Below, one piece after another: positions 32,121-43,964 of a stretch of DNA of 64,000 bases (its first letter is position 1; every line of letters begins with the position of its first letter). The notes beneath the pieces were generated by a model. The model was given only the letters and a program-made list of their open reading frames with translations, was not told the origin of the DNA and did not search any database. The position numbers were made by a program, and so were the translations under genes. The DNA is from Hygrophila difformis (taxonomy: Eukaryota; Streptophyta; Magnoliopsida; Lamiales; Acanthaceae), in NCBI GenBank assembly GCA_030278955.1, contig JAOANR010000009.1, positions 36,525,974 through 36,589,973 on the forward strand. The letters are read 5' to 3'.

Positions 32121-33993
32121 CTCATATGTTTTAATTTAGTGTAACGGGATTTTTCAAAAGTGTAGATATATCGTATTTCAAGGTCTCGACCGTTTGTTTC
32201 GATATTTCACAATCTCTTCGATTTAAAATCATTTGACGTCACCGTTTACGCCTTTTTAATTCAAAAATTCATTTCAAGTCCAAAAATTCTGATATTTTCA
32301 CAGTATATCAAAAACACCCTAACGAACAACTTTCGTGTTTTAACTTTTTCGAAATAAGTTGAGGAAACATGTCAAAAATCGAGTTCATTGCAAAAATAGT
32401 TCACTGTCCGGTTACAGTTTTGACATAGTTTAGAAAATTGACTTTTTAACATATCAAATGGACTCCAAAAATTCTGATAATTTATATGCACATACTAGAC
32501 ATGATTATCTACAACTTTCATTTAGATTTCAAAGATCAAATCGGACTAGAAAATATAGAAACATGCTCATCAAGTTCGGATATGTTCACAGTTAGATTTC
32601 GAAAAGTCTTATCAAGGCAGTTTATGTTTGATGCGATTTGAAATAGCAAACATCGACGAAAATGTCTGAAATTTTTGCACAACATAGATTAATATGTTAG
32701 GATTAAAAGTCTAGTTTTGAGTTTTTCGGTTTGAACTCTCGAAATAGGGGTTTTGGTTCGATTTCAAACCTGTCACCGTTGCAAGTTCGAATCTCAAGGC
32801 AGGTTGGTTCTCGGCCATTCCCGGATATCAAAACGCAATGAAAAATTATGAAAATTTTACACAAACTAGATCTATGTCTTAGGAACGATTTTCATGTTTT
32901 AAGTTTTTCCGTTTGAGCAGTTTGAGGGGTTCGAAAAATTCGCACAAAATTGTTGCGCCGAGGGTTTTTCGTGTGGACAGATTTTAGAGTTATTAAATCC
33001 ATACGTTTGGTTGCATTTTAAGTCACCCAAAACCAAGTAAGTATTAACTTACCGTGGGGATGATGTCTAGGACGTTTTCGGATCGATGGCGGCGCCCACG
33101 CTTGCTACGACACGTCCCAATTACTCCGTCTCCTTTCCGTTGGCCCCGAAATGAAATCGAAAGTAAAAAAATCTAGGGTTAGATCGGATTTTTGGACTCG
33201 TAAACTTAAACAAAAACCTATGGACGACTTGCCAATGATTCAAGGACTGTAATCGATGATCTACACTCTTCCTTGGTCGTCGTCGGTCGCCGGAAACTTG
33301 TCGGAAGGTCGCCGGAAAGTCGTCGGGTGGGTGTTTTGCTTTTGGGAGAGTTTGAGGAGAGTGGAGGGAGTTTTGGAGGCTGACCATATGGGGTGAGCAT
33401 AACCCTAGGTCGCCCTAATACTGTTACCCCCGTTTAAAATCCACTTTCCAAAGTCGGGGGGTCGAATTATGGCAAGAAATCGCATAAACGCGTCAAATAC
33501 AGCTGCCTGTGTGGTTGGCGCGGGGTTGGCGCTTGGTTTGGCCAAACCCCGCGCGGACACCGCGCGGACCCAGACTGGGCCTCGGTCTGGGCCGGGTCGT
33601 GCAATCCCTTTGGGCCTTCCTCTTCCTCCTTCCTTTTGGGCCTTTGTCTTCTCTTTGGGCCTTTCTCCTTCTATTTTCTTGGGCTATCTCTTGAACTTTA
33701 AATCCTATTTCAAATTTAATTGGATCTCAATTTAATTTCGGGTTCGAAATATTAAGTCCATATATATTTGGTTCCCATGCAATAATTTATTTAATTAAAT
33801 TATTTTCGACTTCACGGGTTCTTGGATATTTAATTCCTTCTTGAATTAAATTTTGTTTCTCATTTCATCTTTTGGAATTAAATTCCATTTCTCGTTTTAT
33901 CTTTAAATTATTTATTTTATTTATATATTGTATTTATTTATTATTTATTTATTTATTTATTTATTTTATGTTGCAAAATTCTCGGGTATTACA

Positions 33994-34032
33994 GTCTACC
34001 CTCCTTAAGAATCAACTTCGTCCTCGAAGTTG
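33994..34032 (-). promoter_or_regulatory. Element C polypurine tract and hairpin
   Basis: On the minus strand the perfect stem CAACTTCG-AGGA-CGAAGTTG (34013-34032) is followed by CTTAAGGAGGGTAGAC and the LTR start, as in elements A and D. Confidence 0.85.
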
Positions 34033-34292
34033 TCTTTCCGCTTTTCTCGTGCTAAAGACTTTTTGTTGGTTTTATTTTTTTGTGATATTGTGTTATTGAA
34101 TTATTGTTCGATTGTTGATTGTTTGTTGTTTGATTATTGTTTGACTGAACCCAGAATTGAAATTTCCGAGTTGCCTACGTACCCTGTGAAGGGATCAAGC
34201 CACGACGTAGTTCAAAACAATTTGAATTTGTTTATTCGGGATACAAAATAATCGGGTTAAAAAAATAAATGCTTATGCATTATCACGGGGTA

Positions 34293-34784
34293 TTACATCC
34301 TCTCCCTCAGAACTTCCTTAAAATCTTCCCAAGTGTAGGCTTTCTCATCTTCTACTAATTTTCTCTGGAGATTTTGCCACCACACATCGGCTTCACCTCC
34401 TAAGTAGTAAGTCGCTACATGTATCTTTTCCTCATTAGGGCATTTGATAGTGTTTAGGAGTTTATCGAACGTATGGATCCATTCCTCTAGTTCGGCGGGA
34501 TCTTCCTCCCCATCATAGTGTGGCGGTTGATAAGGATTTACCAAAGCTAGATAGTTGTTTCGAGCTACTGGCGGAGGTATTGCCGCTTGTGCCCTATGCA
34601 CCTCGGCGTTTCCTAATACTACGAGTACTTCTTCTACCATCCTTAAACGTTTATCCATGTTGTTGGGAAGATGAGGCGCTCGATCTCCTATGTTCGGAGG
34701 AATCTCATTGTTGTTAGGTGCGCTTGGGAGGTCAGTGTCAGTGCCGTTTGGACTTACTTTCCTCGGCTTTCTCCTAGGTGCCAT
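34293..34784 (-). pseudogene. Element C truncated gag
   Basis: The 163-residue minus-strand frame from ATG at 34784 begins MAPRRKPRKV. It includes NYLALVNPYQPPHYDGEEDP, WIHTFDKLLNTIKCPNEEKI, ATYYLGGEADVWWQNLQ and YTWEDFKEVLRERM. It aligns with the gag N-terminal half in element D (52132 to about 51660). It ends exactly where the sequence jumps to GGAGAGGATGTAATACCCC near the polypurine end. Gag and the 3' region share GAGGGAGAGG-like bases at the join, so a deletion between short matches removed the gag C terminus and all of pol. The capsid and zinc knuckle regions are missing. Confidence 0.88.
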
Positions 34785-35301
34785 TTTCTGTTATTAAGCA
34801 CGCGAAGATGAGTTTCTAAGTGATCAAGATCTAGGACTAAGGCAAAGTTAGTCTCAAGTTAACGCTTCTAAGTCAAGTCTCAAGGTCATGTCAAACACTG
34901 GAGTGAGAAGTTTAGGTATCACATATGATTCACATAAAAAGGTTAGCACAAATATTTATGTATGCATATGCATATGTAATCCCCCCCAATAAAAACTTAA
35001 TGCATGTATTTATTTATCCATGGGTTTTAAAAATAAATTTATTCCATGGATAGATTAAAATAAGGATAAAAGGTCTGGGCCACTATATTGGGCCGAAAGA
35101 AATAAATTATTTGGGCTTTAAGGAAAAACAAGGTTATTGGACCAAAATAATTGGGCCAACATAGTAATTAAATATTGGGCTAAAGATTTGGGCTAGGAAA
35201 AATAAATTTTGGGCTCAAAAATGTTAGTTTAAAAATAATAATGGATTTTTAAATATAATACTAGTTTAAAAATAATAATACTAGTTTTAAAAACAGTCCG
35301 G

Positions 35302-35313
35302 GCTCTGATACCA
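35302..35313 (-). promoter_or_regulatory. Element C primer binding site (tRNA-iMet)
   Basis: On the minus strand TGGTATCAGAGC lies three bases after the 5' (right) LTR and is complementary to initiator methionine tRNA. Confidence 0.9.
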
Positions 35314-35316
35314 CTT

Positions 35317-38300
35317 TGTAACACCCCGGATTTGATAACCCAGGCCGGGATGTCACCGCCACACCTCCCTAGCAAGACACGGTTTCTCCGAGCTTGCTAA
35401 AGAGATGCAAGGCTATGGTTTTTCAGAATTTAAAATATTCAAACAGCCCATTATAATATAATTTAAAAATCATAATATCAAAGTTGCAGTGGAAAGTAAT
35501 ATTTACATATGTATAATGCAGCGGAATTTAAGTATAGGGCCGACATGGCCAAAACACGGGTTAAACATGCCCGTTCATGCAAGTTGTAATTAAATGCAGG
35601 AATTTAAAATAGAGTTTTTCCCCGAATATTCCCGTGTATGCATATGATGATGCGTAATCCTCAACTCTGAAAGGAAAAGGAAAAAAATATGGTTTGGTCA
35701 GCAAAAACGTGCTGAGTAAGTTAACACCTACTATGATCGAGGGGTTTCAAAGTCTTTAATTAAATTTAATGAAAACATGTGCATACAAGACACGATTTAA
35801 ATTTTATTCATCTGATAATAATTACATAATTTAAAAGACAAGGATTTCCACAAAATCATAATTTAACACACATGTAAAGGGGTTTAATTAAATAATTAAA
35901 TTTTTACTCCTAGGCATGCATACAAAAACATTTCATTTACAAATTTGAAGGTAAATAATTTAATTGTATACTTGAACATGCATTAATCCATAATAACAAT
36001 TTAGTCATGATACGAAATTTAAAGACATAATTTAAATGCGTAATTTAAAGACGTGGAGGAATAAATAAATACTTAAAAATATTAAATCTTTTATTTCCCC
36101 GTTACGTAACCATTTCTCAATATTCAGTGTAGCCGGTCATCCGGCGGCCGCAGCCGTTTCGTAAGTTTCTTGTGTAGCCGGTCGCCCGGCGGCCGCAGCC
36201 AATTTAGTAAGTTTTGTTTAGCCGGTAGTCCGGCGGCCGCAGCCGTATCCGCCATACCCAGTAACACTCCGGAGCCTCGTGTAACCCTTACGGGTACACA
36301 CGAGAGTGTAGGCTAGTTTTCATTGGCCGTTTTGGCACAATTTCTCATAACATTCACCCTCGGCCGTTTTGGCACGAAGCGAAAAGCTAGGGGGCATTCT
36401 ATTGAGCATTTCCCCCTACGTCGGTCACTCTCGGCCGTTCTGGCACGAAGCGAAAAGCTCGAGGGGCACTTCATCGAGCACTCACCCCCTACATAGGTCA
36501 CACTCGTCCGTTTAGGCACGATGCGAAAAGCTAGAGGGGCACTCTATCGAGCACTCACCCCCTACACAGCCAAGTATCTCATATGTTTTAATTTAGTGTA
36601 ACGGGATTTTTCAAAAGTGTAGATATATCGTATTTCAAGGTCTCGACCGTTTGTTTCGATATTTCACAATCTCTTCGATTTAAAATCATTTGACGTCACC
36701 GTTTACGCCTTTTTAATTCAAAAATTCATTTCACGTCCAAAAATTCTGATATTTTCACAGTATATCAAAAACACCCTAACGAACAACTTTCGTGTTTTAA
36801 CTTTTTCGAAATAAGTTGAGGAAACATGTCAAAAATCGAGTTCATTGCAAAAATAGTTCACTGTCCGGTTACAGTTTTGACATAGTTTAGAAAATTGACT
36901 TTTTAACATATCAAATGGACTCCAAAAATTCTGAAATTTTATATGCACATACTAGACATGATTATCTACAACTTTCATGTAGATTGCAAAGATCAAATCG
37001 GACTAGAAAATATAGAAACATGCTCATCAAGTTCGGATATGTTCACAGTTAGATTTCGAAAAGTCTTATCAAGGCAGTTTATGTTTGATGCGATTTGAAA
37101 TAGCAAACATCGACGAAAATGTCTGAAATTTTTACAAAACATAGATTAATATGTTAGAATTAAAAGTCTAGTTTTGAGTTTTTCGGTTTGAACTCTCGAA
37201 ATAGGGGTTTTGGTTCGATTTCAAACCTGTCACCGTTGCAAGTTCGAATCTCAAGGCACGTTGGTTCTCGGCCATTCCCGGATATCAAAACGCAATGAAA
37301 AATTATGAAAATTTTACACAAACTAGATCTATGTCTTAGGAACGATTTTCATGTTTTAAGTGTTTCCGTTTGAGCAGTTTGAGGGGTTCGAAAAATTCGC
37401 ACAAAATTGTTGCGCCGAGGGTTTTTCGTGTGGACAGATTTTAGAGTTATTAAATCCATACGTTTGGTTGCATTTTAAGACACCCAAAACCAAGTAAGTA
37501 TTAACTTACCGTGGGATGATGTCTAGGACGTTTTCGGATCGATGGCGGCGCCCACGCTTGCTACGACACGTCCCAATTACTCCGTCTCCTTTCCGTTGGC
37601 CCCGAAATGAAATCGAAAGTAAAAAAAATCTAGGGTTAGATCGGATTTTTGGACTCGTAAACTTAAACAAAAACCTATGGACGACTTACCAATGATTCAA
37701 GGACTGTAATCGATGATCTACACTCTTCCTTGGTCGTCGTCGGTCGCCGGAAACTCGTCGGAAGGTCGCCGGAAAGTCGTCGGGTGGGTGTTTTGCTTTT
37801 GGGAGAGTTTGAGGAGAGTGGAGGGAGTTTTGGAGGCTGACCATATGGGGTGAGCATAACCCTAGGTCGCCCTAATACTGTTACCCCCGTTTAAAATCCA
37901 CTTTCCAAAGTCGGGGGGTCGAATTATGGCAAGAAATCGCATAAACGCGTCAAATACAGCTGCCTGTGTGGTTGGCGCGGGGTTGGCGCTTGGTTTGGCC
38001 AAACCCCGCGCGGACACCGCGCGGACCCAGACTGGGCCTCGGTCTGGGCCGGGTCGTGCAATCCCTTTGGGCCTTCCTCTTCCTCCTTCCTTTTGGGCCT
38101 TTGTCTTCTCTTTGGGTCTTTCTCCTTCTATTTTCTTGGGCTATCTCTTGAACTTTAAATCCTATTTCAAATTTAATTGGATCTCAATTTAATTTTGGGT
38201 TCGAAATATTAAGTCCATATATATTTGGTTCCCATGCAATAATTTATTTAATTAAATTATTTTCGACTTCACGGGTTCTTGGATATTTAATTCCTTCTTG

Positions 38301-38431
38301 AATTAAATTTTGTTTCTCATTTCATCTTTTGGAATTAAATTCCATTTCTCGTTTTATCTTTAAATTATTTATTTTATTTATATATTGTATTTATTTATTT
38401 ATTTTATGTTGCAAAATTCTCGGGTATTACA
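35317..38431 (-). repeat. Element C 5' LTR (right)
   Basis: 3,115 bp. The same structures as the left LTR occur, with a canonical donor ATTG-GTAAGTC starting at 37689 and an acceptor ending at 35667, giving a predicted 2,023-nt leader intron. As the upstream LTR, this is the copy that would drive transcription. Confidence 0.93.
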
Positions 38432-38436
38432 TTATC

Positions 38437-39668
38437 ATTTAAAATGGCAGAGTCAAAAGCAAAAATTTAAAACTGATGCTAAATATTTTATTTGGGATGA
38501 ACCTTATTTGTTTAGACTGTGTGCAGATCAAATCATAAGGAGATGCATCACTGATGAAGATTTTGAGAAAGTTTTAAAAGCTTGTCATGAAGGACTTGGA
38601 GGAGGACATGTTGGACCTAATAAGACAGCTCATAAGGTACTTGAAGGTGGTTTATATTGGCCTAACATTTATCGTGATCCTAGATCATTTGTGCAAAAAT
38701 GTGATGTGTGTCAAAGGGCTGGTAATATCACTAAAAGAGATGAAATGCCATTAAAAGGAATTATGCCTGTTGAGTCGTTTGATCTGTGAGGGATTGATTT
38801 TATGGGTCCATTTCCACCATCCAATGGTAAATTATATATTCTTGTTGCTGTAGAATATGTATCAAAATGGGTAGAAGCTGAATCATGTGCTTTGAATGAT
38901 GCTAAACAAATGATTAAATTCTTGAAAAAGCAAATTTTTACTCGTTTTGGTGTGGCTAAAGCAATCATTAGTGATGGTGGATCTCACTTTGTTAATAGGG
39001 CTGTTAATCAATTGCTATCTAGGTTTCATGTTCATCATAGGATAACAATACCCTATCATCCCCAAGTCAATGGTCAAGTAGAAGTCACTAATCGTGAGAT
39101 TAAAAAGATTTTGGAAGCCACTGTAGGAAAATCTAGAAAAGATTGGACTTTTAAGTTAGATGAAGCATTATGGGCTTATAGGACAGCATTTAAAACACCT
39201 ATAGGGATGACCCCGTTTAAATTGGTTTATGGTAAAGCTTGTCATTTACCTTTTGAGCTAGAGTTTAAATCACTCTGGGCTATGAAAAAGTTGAATTTTG
39301 AATTTAAAGAGGCTCAAGAAAAAAGGAATGTAGATCTTACTGAATTAGAAGAAATTAGACGTCAGGCTTATGACAATGCTCTAATTTATAAAGAAAGAAC
39401 TTATCATGATAAATTGCTTAGACCTAAGGTGTTTGAAGCTGGTCAATTAGTGCTTTTATACAATTCTAGATTTAAAGTATTTCCTGGTAAATTGAAAACA
39501 AAATGGTCAGGGCCATTCAAGATTGTTAAAGTGCTAGATAATGGTGCAGTTGTCTTAAAAGCTGAAGATGAAAGGGAATTCACTGTAAATGGTCAAAGAC
39601 TTAAACATTATTTTGGGGACGAAATTAAATTCATCGAACAAATTAATGTTAAGCCTTTGGTTATTTAA
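38437..39668 (+). pseudogene. Element E integrase and pol C terminus
   Basis: The frame continues the pol gene split at 30861. It has an H-H-C-C zinc region (CHEGLGGGHVGPNKTAHK, CDVCQRA) and a core with [16 protein letters not shown] and NREIKKILE, giving the D, D and E catalytic residues. After it come the GKAC-type segment ([14 protein letters not shown]) and a C-terminal SH3-like part ([21 protein letters not shown]). A stop codon at 38787-38789 stands directly before GIDFMGP and splits the integrase between the zinc and catalytic parts. The rest of the frame to 39668 is open. Integration by this copy's own enzyme is not expected. Confidence 0.9.
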
Positions 39669-40164
39669 ATCTGCTTAGTAGAATAATTTCATTGCATTTT
39701 AATTATGTCAAGTTTTTATCTCATTAATTAAAATTATAAAAACCAATAAAAGTTATAAAATGAAAGAAAAACAAAAATATTTTACTTTTTATTGTTCATG
39801 TGCTTTTATTCGCTTTATTGTTCTTGTTTTAATTTAGTTTAAATGATTGTTTAAGTTTAATTTTGTTGTTTGAATTTCATGTTTTCGTAAGTGCTTATGT
39901 TTGAATAAATTGAGCATGAGACTGCTAATAAGTTAGAATGATAGCAAATGGATTATTACAATGGAATAAGTAGCAAAATAGTGAGAAATGATGGAATTAT
40001 GTGTGCTTGGTAATTGATCTTGACATGTATACGTTGACTCGGTTGAGAATTGAGGAGAACTATGACTCGGAAAGATTTAGGGAGGCTATATATGCTAAAT
40101 CTGACTTGCTAATCTTAGGGAGTGAATTGACTATAATTGTGGTTGAATTTGAGCTGAAATTCGA
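39669..40164 (+). other. AT-rich spacer after element E pol
   Basis: Noncoding sequence between the pol stop and the GCGCC block. Nothing else is recognised. Confidence 0.5.
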
Positions 40165-40530
40165 GTGTCACGGACTCAGATTAGACGCCACACCTTAATG
40201 GTGGCGCCTAAAATCATGCTCGAGCGCCACAATATGCACCATTTTTTAACCTGGAAAATTTGAAGTCAGGTTATGCGCCACAAACACTGTGTAGCGCATA
40301 AAATTGCTCCTGAGCGCCAACAAATGCGCCATTTTCGGACTTAGGAATTTTCCCCCTCAGTCCAGGCGCCGCACCTTCTTTGCGGCTCATAAAATAGCTT
40401 CCAAGCGCCGAATAATGCGCCACCAGCCTTAGAAAATTTTTCGAACAGCTTAGGTGCCGCACTATCTGTGCGGCGCCGAATCAGCCTTCCGAGCGCCACA
40501 TTTGGCGCCGACCCGCGGGTCAAGAGACCC
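40165..40530 (+). repeat. GCGCC hairpin repeats, block 2 (before extra gene 1)
   Basis: About four units on the same plan as the LTR block. Folding examples: GGTGCCGCAC-tatct-GTGCGGCGCC near 40453-40477, and ATGCGC with GCGCAT near 40274-40300. It stands in an otherwise AT-rich region and about 300 bases before a good donor site (ATTAG-GTAAGAA at 40832). Confidence 0.75.
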
Positions 40531-40831
40531 AGACCCGGTCCGAAAACGGGATTAAATCTCAAATTCTTCCTCTTTTCTTCATTCGAAATCGACCGAGAGA
40601 ACTCCCCCTTCCTTCCAAGCCACTGCCGAGCGCCACAATCCGCCACCACGCGACACACTCCGGTAAAATTCATCTCCAATCTTGATTTTAAACATCAAAA
40701 TTCATCCCCATTGTTAAATTCTCATTCCAAAATCCCAATTTGTGCTTGTTCATATCAAATTAGGGTTCTTCAACCCTAGTTCTTCTAAAGTTGGGGATTC
40801 TTCTTCAAAGTACTCCAAAGCTTCAAATTAG

Positions 40832-41647
40832 GTAAGAATTGCTATCCTAATTCAATTAATAGCATATTCTAGTGATTTGGGATGCATTAGTTTGGTATTT
40901 GAGTTGTTGCTTGAATTTTGGGTTTTGTAGAATGTGGGATTAAATTTGATTTTAATTGTTTCAATCTTAGTCTAAACTTGAACAAAATGTTGTAGAACAT
41001 GGATTGGATGCATAATGTGGAATTTTTGGATTGCAATTAAAAATTTAAATTTTTGTAATTTAAAAATCTGGAAATTTCTTTAAATTTAATTAAAATGGCA
41101 TTTTTGAGGAATTTAATGGATAGAATATTACTAGACAATGCTATTTTAGTTATATTGGAAATATAAATTAATTTTCATGTCAAAAATTCCATGTTCTTCA
41201 TAATGTGAGTTAATTTGAAGCATATTTTAACAAAAACTCTTTTATATTATATAGTTAATTAAAATATGTTAATTTATCATCTAAATAAATTAGGATGAGT
41301 TTAAATATTAATTTAAACCATGTAATGAACTAGTTTATTATTTTAGGTGATTTTTATTTTATAATCTGAAAATTTAATAAAATAGAGAGTTTTTATTAAA
41401 AAGTAAGCTTTAACTTGAATTTTAAACTTTGGAATAAAATGGATGATGTATTTAAACAAAGTTTAGGATTTATAACTCTTAAAATGCAACATTTTGGTCA
41501 TTGAGTCATTTAAATCCCACATTCTAGGTTTATGTATATGTTTGCTTTATACTTAACACTTAAGTTAAACCTGTGGTTTAAACTTAAGTGTGAGGATGGG
41601 AGGGAATGCATATATGTGATACTAACCCAGAGTTTTTGTACAACCAG
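40832..41647 (+). other. Predicted leader intron of extra gene 1
   Basis: Donor ATTAG-GTAAGAATT at 40832 and acceptor TTTTTGTACAACCAG ending at 41647 enclose 816 AT-rich bases. The first coding ATG follows at 41710. Inferred from splice-site form and base composition only. Part of it contains the polypurine-like hairpin at 41552-41607. Confidence 0.4.
41552..41607 (+). promoter_or_regulatory. Internal hairpin and polypurine-like tract in E
   Basis: ACACTTAAGTTAAACC pairs with GGTTTAAACTTAAGTGT (one extra base). The right arm runs into AAGTGTGAGGATGGGAGGG. The same AAGTGTGAGGATG motif precedes the 3' LTR at 47470, so this looks like a second polypurine tract about 5.9 kb upstream of the true one. 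Confidence 0.5.
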
Positions 41648-41709
41648 GTACTGAAATAATGTATAATCCTCCAAATCTCCCTAAGAAATCGGGTTAAAGG
41701 TATATATCA

Positions 41710-43533
41710 ATGCCCGAAGGGAGGATGGGGATTTATGATCCAAAGTCACCGGATAGTATTCCTACTCCTATTCCTGATGAGCATGTATTTGACAATCGCA
41801 GACTCCGTACGAAAAATCTGAGACAGATGGATCCACCACAGGGCTCAGGAGGTGCTTCTAAGTCCAAGGGACTTCTCTCCTATTTCAGGAAGAGTAAGTC
41901 CAAGAGTGTTTCTTCGAGGCATACCACTGCACCCGCTGATGACCAGCAGGAGGTCAATCAGCCTGATCAACCCATTCAGCCTGAGGCATCTAACCATTCT
42001 CAGGCACCCGCTAGAGCTGCTAGGGGGAAGGCACCTGCTACTAGTACCACTTCTTCTCAACCTAGGAGAGGAAGATCTGCTGCACTAGCCATTCAGGAGC
42101 CTGTTCCTGAGGCTGTGGGTAATGATGAGTATGAGGTTGAGGTAGAGCAGGAGGAGCAGCCAACACGGGGGAGGCAGAAGAGGTATGATCCCAGGACCTA
42201 TGTGCCTGAGTTACAGTATGTCAAGGAGGGCATCTTTGATGCCACAGTATTCAGGACTGCCAGGGCCTATGAGCTATACAAGAGGTTCCACAAAAAGAGG
42301 ATCATTCCTGATAGAGGTTTTTCTGAGAGAGATTTACAGCACCCCCTGCTGAGAGATGCCATTCAGTCCCGAGGCTGGGAGAGATTTGTGAGGCATACGC
42401 CGGGCTCATTTTCATGGGAGCTGACTAGGCTATTTTTAGCCAATGCTGAGGAGGAGGATTCCTGGATATTTGGGGTTACTGTTCCCATCACCCCACAGCA
42501 CATCAATCAGTTGTTTGGAGTAGTGGATGTACCCTATGGCAGAGACTTCTGGGAGCCTGTGATGAGGGCTAAGGATAAGGATGACTTCAAGAAGATAGTA
42601 CTGATGTCTATGTTTGAGGGCAAGGAGGACATCCTCATTCATGGTGGTGACCCGAGCAAGTTGGACGGGCCTAGGATGGACGCCCCTATGTATCAGCTAC
42701 TCATGTTTTACAGATCTAGGTTGAGTCCCTCTACTCATACTTTGGGACCCACTGCCCTGGATTTATATGTGCCATACTGGATTAAGATGGGGAGCCCAGT
42801 TAATATTGGAGAGCTTATATCACTTGAGCTGAGGCAGACACCGGGGGTATCAAAGAGGTCAGCCCTCATGTTCCCTGGCTTGATTTGGCTTCTGTGTGCC
42901 AAGGCAGGGGTGAATATGGACCAGTTTGAGAGGGGTTGGGAGATAAGGCCTCCGATTCCGTTTACTAAGTATTTCAAGTTACCCGGTGTTAGATGCCAGC
43001 CTATGACACTCCCCAGGCGGATACCTAGGCAGTCACCACCACCTGATCCATCACAAGGTAGCCAGGAGCATTCTGAGGCTCCATCACAGTCCACTAGAGG
43101 TACTCGAGGTGGCAGAGGTAGGGGGCGAGGCAGGACTCAGTCACAGCAGTTTCAGGGAGAGCCCGAGTGGGCTAGGACATTGCTGATGAACCAGCAGACC
43201 ATGATGACCAATCAAAAAAACTGGATGAACACTATGACTGAGCAGATGAGGTTAGCGGCTCAGAGGCATCACATCTTGAGTGATCAGATTGCGAAAAATG
43301 CACGAGCCCAGGCCTACCACGCAGCCCGATTGGAGTACTTTATGTCCCAGACTTTGGGACAAAGATATGTTGCCCCTCAGACACCCTCTGAGGATGATGA
43401 TGATGATGAGGATTATGTGGGCTCTGGTGATGGTGATGAGGATGGGGATGATGATGAGGCTGAGGATGATGAAGCTGGAGATGCATCGGAGGAAGTAGGA
43501 GACAACGAGGATTCTGAGGAAGATTCTGACTGA
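41710..43533 (+). CDS. Element E extra gene 1, plant transposon domain
   Basis: An open 607-residue frame; an alternative start at 41827 (MDPPQGSGG) would give 568. The first about 160 residues are low complexity with basic and then acidic stretches. The conserved region (about 165-440) contains RTYVPELQYVKEGIFD, RIIPDRGFSE, SRGWERFVRHTPGSFSWELTRLFLANA, MDAPMYQLLMFYRSRLSPSTHT, GSPVNIGELISLEL, FPGLIWLLCAKAGV and LPGVRC. It is similar to extra gene 2 and more distantly to the antisense gene of A and B, the plant transposon-associated domain. An RG-rich patch (about 465-480) and a very acidic tail (about 560-607) follow. It lies where some retroviruses and Athila relatives have an envelope-like gene, but I see no signal peptide or membrane anchor. 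Function unknown. Confidence 0.75.
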   Translation: MPEGRMGIYDPKSPDSIPTPIPDEHVFDNRRLRTKNLRQMDPPQGSGGASKSKGLLSYFRKSKSKSVSSRHTTAPADDQQEVNQPDQPIQPEASNHSQAPARAARGKAPATSTTSSQPRRGRSAALAIQEPVPEAVGNDEYEVEVEQEEQPTRGRQKRYDPRTYVPELQYVKEGIFDATVFRTARAYELYKRFHKKRIIPDRGFSERDLQHPLLRDAIQSRGWERFVRHTPGSFSWELTRLFLANAEEEDSWIFGVTVPITPQHINQLFGVVDVPYGRDFWEPVMRAKDKDDFKKIVLMSMFEGKEDILIHGGDPSKLDGPRMDAPMYQLLMFYRSRLSPSTHTLGPTALDLYVPYWIKMGSPVNIGELISLELRQTPGVSKRSALMFPGLIWLLCAKAGVNMDQFERGWEIRPPIPFTKYFKLPGVRCQPMTLPRRIPRQSPPPDPSQGSQEHSEAPSQSTRGTRGGRGRGRGRTQSQQFQGEPEWARTLLMNQQTMMTNQKNWMNTMTEQMRLAAQRHHILSDQIAKNARAQAYHAARLEYFMSQTLGQRYVAPQTPSEDDDDDEDYVGSGDGDEDGDDDEAEDDEAGDASEEVGDNEDSEEDSD

Positions 43534-43964
43534 TTCTGAGCGATGTAGATAGGCTTTGATATTGATAGATGAATTGTATTAGTAAGCCTATGTGGATAGA
43601 GGGATTGTGTTTTGCTACACTCTAGCTTATTTCATTTTTCTATTGTATTTGTTTGAACTCTGTTCCTGCTACCTTGCTATTCTGGTTATGCCATTTATGT
43701 TATTCAAGATTATTTTGATTATATGAAGCATTTTGTAGTTCGTATTTATCTTATCAGATTTCTAGTTGCTTTTGAATTCAATAAAGAAACTCTTGCCCAT
43801 ATCATGTTGGATTGAGTCGTTTTGAACTGTTAAATAGATCATTGAAGTATATTTGGACATGATTTTCGTGGTAGAAAACTGAGATTGGTGTTGTTGATTG
43901 ATTTGGAGATATTGGACATCATGGGGATGAACTTAGGAAAAATACATTCTGCTCGAATTTGGCA
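43534..43964 (+). other. Spacer between the two extra genes
   Basis: AT-rich, probably the 3' untranslated region of gene 1 and the upstream flank of gene 2. No motif recognised. Confidence 0.4.

Larger units (their letters stand above)
30862..33993 (-). repeat. Element C 3' LTR (left)
   Basis: On the minus strand it runs TGTAATACCCGAG to GGGGTGTTACA. It holds a GC island (about 33510-33600), a donor position at 33232 that reads GC instead of GT, two hairpin arrays (31671-31800 and 31862-32120), hairpin TCAGC-GCTGA near 31240-31262, and acceptor CCTTTCAG ending at 31210. Confidence 0.93.
30862..38431 (-). mobile_element. Element C: non-autonomous LTR element in E pol
   Basis: A 7,570-bp minus-strand element lies between perfect copies of TTATC (30857-30861 and 38432-38436). 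LTRs of 3,132 and 3,115 bp look nearly identical by eye; most of the length difference is an ATTT microsatellite near 33940. The 1.3-kb interior holds only an initiator-Met primer site, a truncated gag and a polypurine tract. It must use enzymes from a relative. The LTR ends are shared with A, B and D. Near-identical LTRs mean a young insertion, younger than E. Confidence 0.95.

Noticed and set aside
41710..43533. Extra gene 1 taken as a retroviral envelope gene
   Set aside because: There is no signal peptide, membrane anchor or cleavage site, and the conserved segments fit the plant transposon-associated domain instead.
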